A stretch of 7,736 nucleotides of DNA from JBOEGW01 sp050633625 (GTDB lineage: Bacteria; Pseudomonadota; Alphaproteobacteria; Rhodobacterales; Rhodobacteraceae): NCBI GenBank assembly GCA_050633625.1, contig JBOEGW010000005.1, forward strand, positions 1 through 7,736. Direction: 5' to 3'. Both the position numbers and the translations under genes were made by a program. Under the pieces are notes generated by a model that was given only the letters and a program-made list of their open reading frames with translations, did no database searches and was not told the DNA's origin. This document shows, in pieces, positions 5,779-7,736 of this stretch (the stretch's first letter is position 1; every line of letters starts with the position of its first letter).

Positions 5779-6306
5779 ATGACCGACAAAAACGACGCCA
5801 CGCCCGAGACGCCAGCCGATGCCACCCCCAAGGCCCCGGTCGAGCTGTCCGGCAATCAAAAGCGCAAGATGAAAAGCGCCTCGCGCCTTTATACCGTGCA
5901 AGCCTTGTTCCAGATGGAGGCGTCGGGCCAGACGGTCGAAAAGGTCATCGCCGAATTTGAAGACCACCGGTTTGGCGCGACCTATGACGGGGATGAGATG
6001 ATCGAAGGCGATATCACGCTCTTTCGTCGTTTGATGCAGGATGCGGTGAATTTTCAGGCCCCGATTGACCAGATGACCGACCGCGCCTTGGTCGCCAAAT
6101 GGCCGATCGCGCGGATTGATCCAACCCTGCGGGCGCTGTTCCGTGCCGCCGGGGCGGAACTGACCCAATCGGACACGCCGCCCAAGGTGATCATCACCGA
6201 ATTTGTCGATGTCGCCCGCGCCTTTTTTCCCGAAGGTCAGGAATCGCGTTTCGTGAACGCCGTTCTGGATCACATGGCGCGTGAGGCGCAGCCCGACGCG
6301 TTCTAA
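5779..6306 (+). CDS. nusB: Transcription antitermination factor NusB
   Basis: NusB binds boxA RNA together with NusE (ribosomal protein S10) and promotes antitermination on rRNA operons. The 175-residue protein shows the all-helical NusB pattern: SASRLYTVQALFQMEASGQ (34-52), the central DRALVAKWPIARIDPTLRALFRAAGAEL segment with the conserved W-x4-RID core, and the C-terminal ITEFVDVARAFF...SRFVNAVLD pattern. The first 24 residues are an Ala/Pro/Thr-rich, probably disordered extension. It follows ribH after 15 bp with only a weak GAGG (5762-5765) for ribosome binding, so it is probably translated from the ribB-ribH mRNA. The ribH-nusB linkage is common in bacteria and supports both calls. The final codons and stop are partly duplicated just downstream. 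Confidence 0.95.
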   Translation: MTDKNDATPETPADATPKAPVELSGNQKRKMKSASRLYTVQALFQMEASGQTVEKVIAEFEDHRFGATYDGDEMIEGDITLFRRLMQDAVNFQAPIDQMTDRALVAKWPIARIDPTLRALFRAAGAELTQSDTPPKVIITEFVDVARAFFPEGQESRFVNAVLDHMAREAQPDAF

Positions 6307-6322
6307 CGGACGCGTTTTAAGG
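6295..6322 (+). repeat. 14-bp imperfect tandem duplication spanning the nusB stop
   Basis: GACGCGTTCTAACG (6295-6308) is followed directly by GACGCGTTTTAAGG (6309-6322), 12 of 14 positions identical. The first unit encodes the last residues Asp-Ala-Phe and the stop of nusB. The second carries a TAA in another frame. It looks like a local slippage duplication, with no evident function. Confidence 0.6.
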
Positions 6323-6366
6323 GGCGCATTCTGACGGGGGCTTCACCCCATCGGCGGCCAAAGCAT

Positions 6367-6395
6367 TTGACCCCCGCACCTGCATGGGCACAAAT
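6367..6395 (+). promoter_or_regulatory. Candidate promoter for the dctD-like gene
   Basis: TTGACC (6367-6372), a 17-bp spacer and ACAAAT (6390-6395) give 5/6 and 3/6 matches to sigma-70 elements. With usual spacing, transcription would begin at 6402, exactly on an in-frame ATG, which implies a leaderless message. The -10 is poor, so this is tentative. Confidence 0.25.
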
Positions 6396-6401
6396 ATGGC
6401 C

Positions 6402-7646
6402 ATGACCCGCAAAATCCTGATCGTTGATGATGACACCGCCGTGCGCGAGGCCCTGGCCCAAACGCTGGAGCTGGCGGATCTCGATCCCGTGCCCGCAGGG
6501 TCGTTTATCGAGGCCAAGGATCACATCGCCCCGGATTTTGAAGGCGTCGTTCTGTCCGATATTCGAATGCCGGGGCGCGACGGATTCTTTTTGCTCGACC
6601 ATGCGCGCAACGTTGATCCCGATCTTCCGGTGATCCTGCTGACCGGCGAAGGCGACATTCCAATGGCCGTTGATGCGATGGAGCGCGGCGCCTTTGGGTT
6701 TTTGGAAAAACCTTGCGCGTCCAAGGACATGCTGGCCGTTCTTGAACGTGCGCTGCACACCCGTCAACTGATCCTTGAGAACCGCCGCCTGAAAGAACAG
6801 CTTGCCGCCGGTGATCCCGCAGCCCGGCTGATTTTCGGCACCTCACAGGCGTCCGAGGCGCTGCGCGAAAAGGTGCGGCAGGTGGCCCCGACCACGGCCG
6901 AGGTGCTGATCACCGGCGCGCCGGGCTCTGGCACCTTCAAAATCGCCGAGGTCGTGCATCTGTTGTCGGCCCGCCCCCGCAGCGCCTTTGTCAAACGCAG
7001 CGCCGCTGGCTTGACGCCCGAGGCGCTGAACGCCGCCCTGGCCGAGGCCGCGGGGGGATCGCTGTTTCTGGATGAGGTCGGATCACTCCCGTCCGAGACG
7101 CAATTTGCCCTGGCGGACGGGTTGGAACAGGGCGGCACCGTGCGGCTGATTGCGGGCACGGCGGTGGATCTGGAACAAGAGGCGCGGGCAGGGCGGTTTC
7201 ATTCCGATCTGTTTTACCGGCTCGACGTGATGCGCGTGCGTATTCCGCCCCTGTCCGAACGTCCCGAAGATATCCCGTCGATGTTCCGCCGATATGTGGC
7301 GCAGGCCGCCGAACAGGCAGGCCTGACCGCGCCCGAGGTCACGCCGGATGTAATCGCCGATCTGATGGCCCGCGACTGGCCCGGCAACGCCCGCGCGCTG
7401 ATGTCCGAAGCCATGCGGTTTGTTCTCGGCGTGACCGCCGATCACATTGAAGAACCCGGCGCGGACCTAAGCCTGTCGGAACAGATGGCGCGGGTCGAAC
7501 GCTCGCTTTTGATGACGGCCCTGCGGCGGCATGACGGGCAGGCAAGTGCCGCGGCGGCCTCGCTGAAAGTGCCGCGCAAAACCTTTTACGACAAGCTGAC
7601 GAAATACGGGTTGAAACCGGACGCCTTCCGCAATTCGGGCGGCTAG
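6402..7646 (+). CDS. DctD-like NtrC-family response regulator lacking GAFTGA
   Basis: A three-domain regulator. The receiver (1-120) has the acidic pair D9/D10, phospho-acceptor D53 in LSDIRMPG, T81 and K103, so it should be phosphorylated by a histidine kinase. The AAA+ domain (about 140-345) keeps Walker B LFLDEV (221-226), the RFHSDLFYRL arginine-finger region and WPGNARAL (326-333). However, Walker A reads GAPGSGTFK (172-180) with Thr at the usual Lys position, and the GAFTGA loop that contacts sigma-54 is absent, Walker A to B being about 15-20 residues shorter than normal. The C-terminus is a Fis-type HTH (about 364-405, PRKTFYDKL) resembling DctD, regulator of C4-dicarboxylate uptake. 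ATGs at 6384, 6396 and 6402 are all in frame and none has a good ribosome site; 6402 begins directly at the first strand. The family is clear; the dicarboxylate role is inferred, and no dctB or transporter gene is in view. Confidence 0.85.
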   Translation: MTRKILIVDDDTAVREALAQTLELADLDPVPAGSFIEAKDHIAPDFEGVVLSDIRMPGRDGFFLLDHARNVDPDLPVILLTGEGDIPMAVDAMERGAFGFLEKPCASKDMLAVLERALHTRQLILENRRLKEQLAAGDPAARLIFGTSQASEALREKVRQVAPTTAEVLITGAPGSGTFKIAEVVHLLSARPRSAFVKRSAAGLTPEALNAALAEAAGGSLFLDEVGSLPSETQFALADGLEQGGTVRLIAGTAVDLEQEARAGRFHSDLFYRLDVMRVRIPPLSERPEDIPSMFRRYVAQAAEQAGLTAPEVTPDVIADLMARDWPGNARALMSEAMRFVLGVTADHIEEPGADLSLSEQMARVERSLLMTALRRHDGQASAAAASLKVPRKTFYDKLTKYGLKPDAFRNSGG

Positions 7647-7736
7647 ACCCCTTGGGCCTTGGCCCTTTCCCCCCGATCCAATCGCCTGAACTGGCCCAAT
7701 CCCGCCGATGGTCCCGGCTGTCGCGTAGCCCTTAAT

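Noticed and set aside
6333..6352. Hairpin GAC-GGGG / CCCC-ATC after nusB
   Set aside because: Only four strong pairs plus two beyond a mismatch, and no T-run follows. Too weak to call a terminator.
7654..7668. GGGC-CTTG-GCCC followed by TTT after the dctD-like gene
   Set aside because: A 4-bp stem is too short for a confident intrinsic terminator, though the position is suitable.
7644..7736. Open frame on the - strand entering from the right edge and ending at a TAG (7646-7644) that shares the palindromic CTAG with the dctD-like stop
   Set aside because: Only about 30 codons are visible, Arg/Gly/Gln-rich with no recognisable motif. It could be the tail of a convergent gene, but cannot be supported from this window.

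Overview
This window looks like chromosomal DNA from an alphaproteobacterium, most likely Rhodobacterales (the Roseobacter/Rhodobacter group). The evidence is the high GC content, a RibB with a decayed GTP cyclohydrolase II tail, the ribB-ribH-nusB gene order, and a DctD-type regulator lacking the sigma-54 contact loop. The family calls come from motifs read by eye. No database search was possible.

Positions 1 to about 1414 are the right-hand end of a Tn7/Tn5053-type transposon. It holds the C-terminal part of TniB (an AAA+ target-selection ATPase) and a complete, short TniQ, translationally coupled through a GTGA overlap. Just after tniQ lie two near-identical 18-bp repeats 41 bp apart, the inner one overlapping the tniQ stop codon. 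A terminal ACA at 1412-1414 is the probable outer edge. The transposase gene, any cargo and the left end lie outside the window.

Positions 1415-3860 are resident accessory genes: two convergent exported hydrolases sharing one bidirectional terminator. One is a Tat-type metallo-beta-lactamase-fold hydrolase on +. The other is a Sec-type serine beta-lactamase/esterase-fold hydrolase on -. The substrates of both are unknown. The transposon sits 81 bp upstream of the first, apparently sparing a promoter-like sequence.

Positions 3860-6306 are a housekeeping operon on +: ribB with a degenerate GCHII-like domain, ribH (lumazine synthase) and nusB (antitermination factor). ribB and ribH overlap by one base; nusB follows 15 bp later. 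RibB makes the four-carbon precursor that RibH condenses with the pyrimidine precursor to form lumazine. No FMN riboswitch is visible upstream, only a small hairpin.

Positions 6400-7646 encode a DctD-like response regulator with an intact receiver and Fis-type HTH. Its AAA+ domain lacks the GAFTGA loop and has a broken Walker A motif, so it probably does not act through sigma-54. No dctB or transporter gene is in view. The last 90 bases contain no supportable gene.

I see no CRISPR array, tRNA or rRNA. The most interesting items are the transposon end structure, the altered DctD ATPase domain and the catalytically dead half of RibB.
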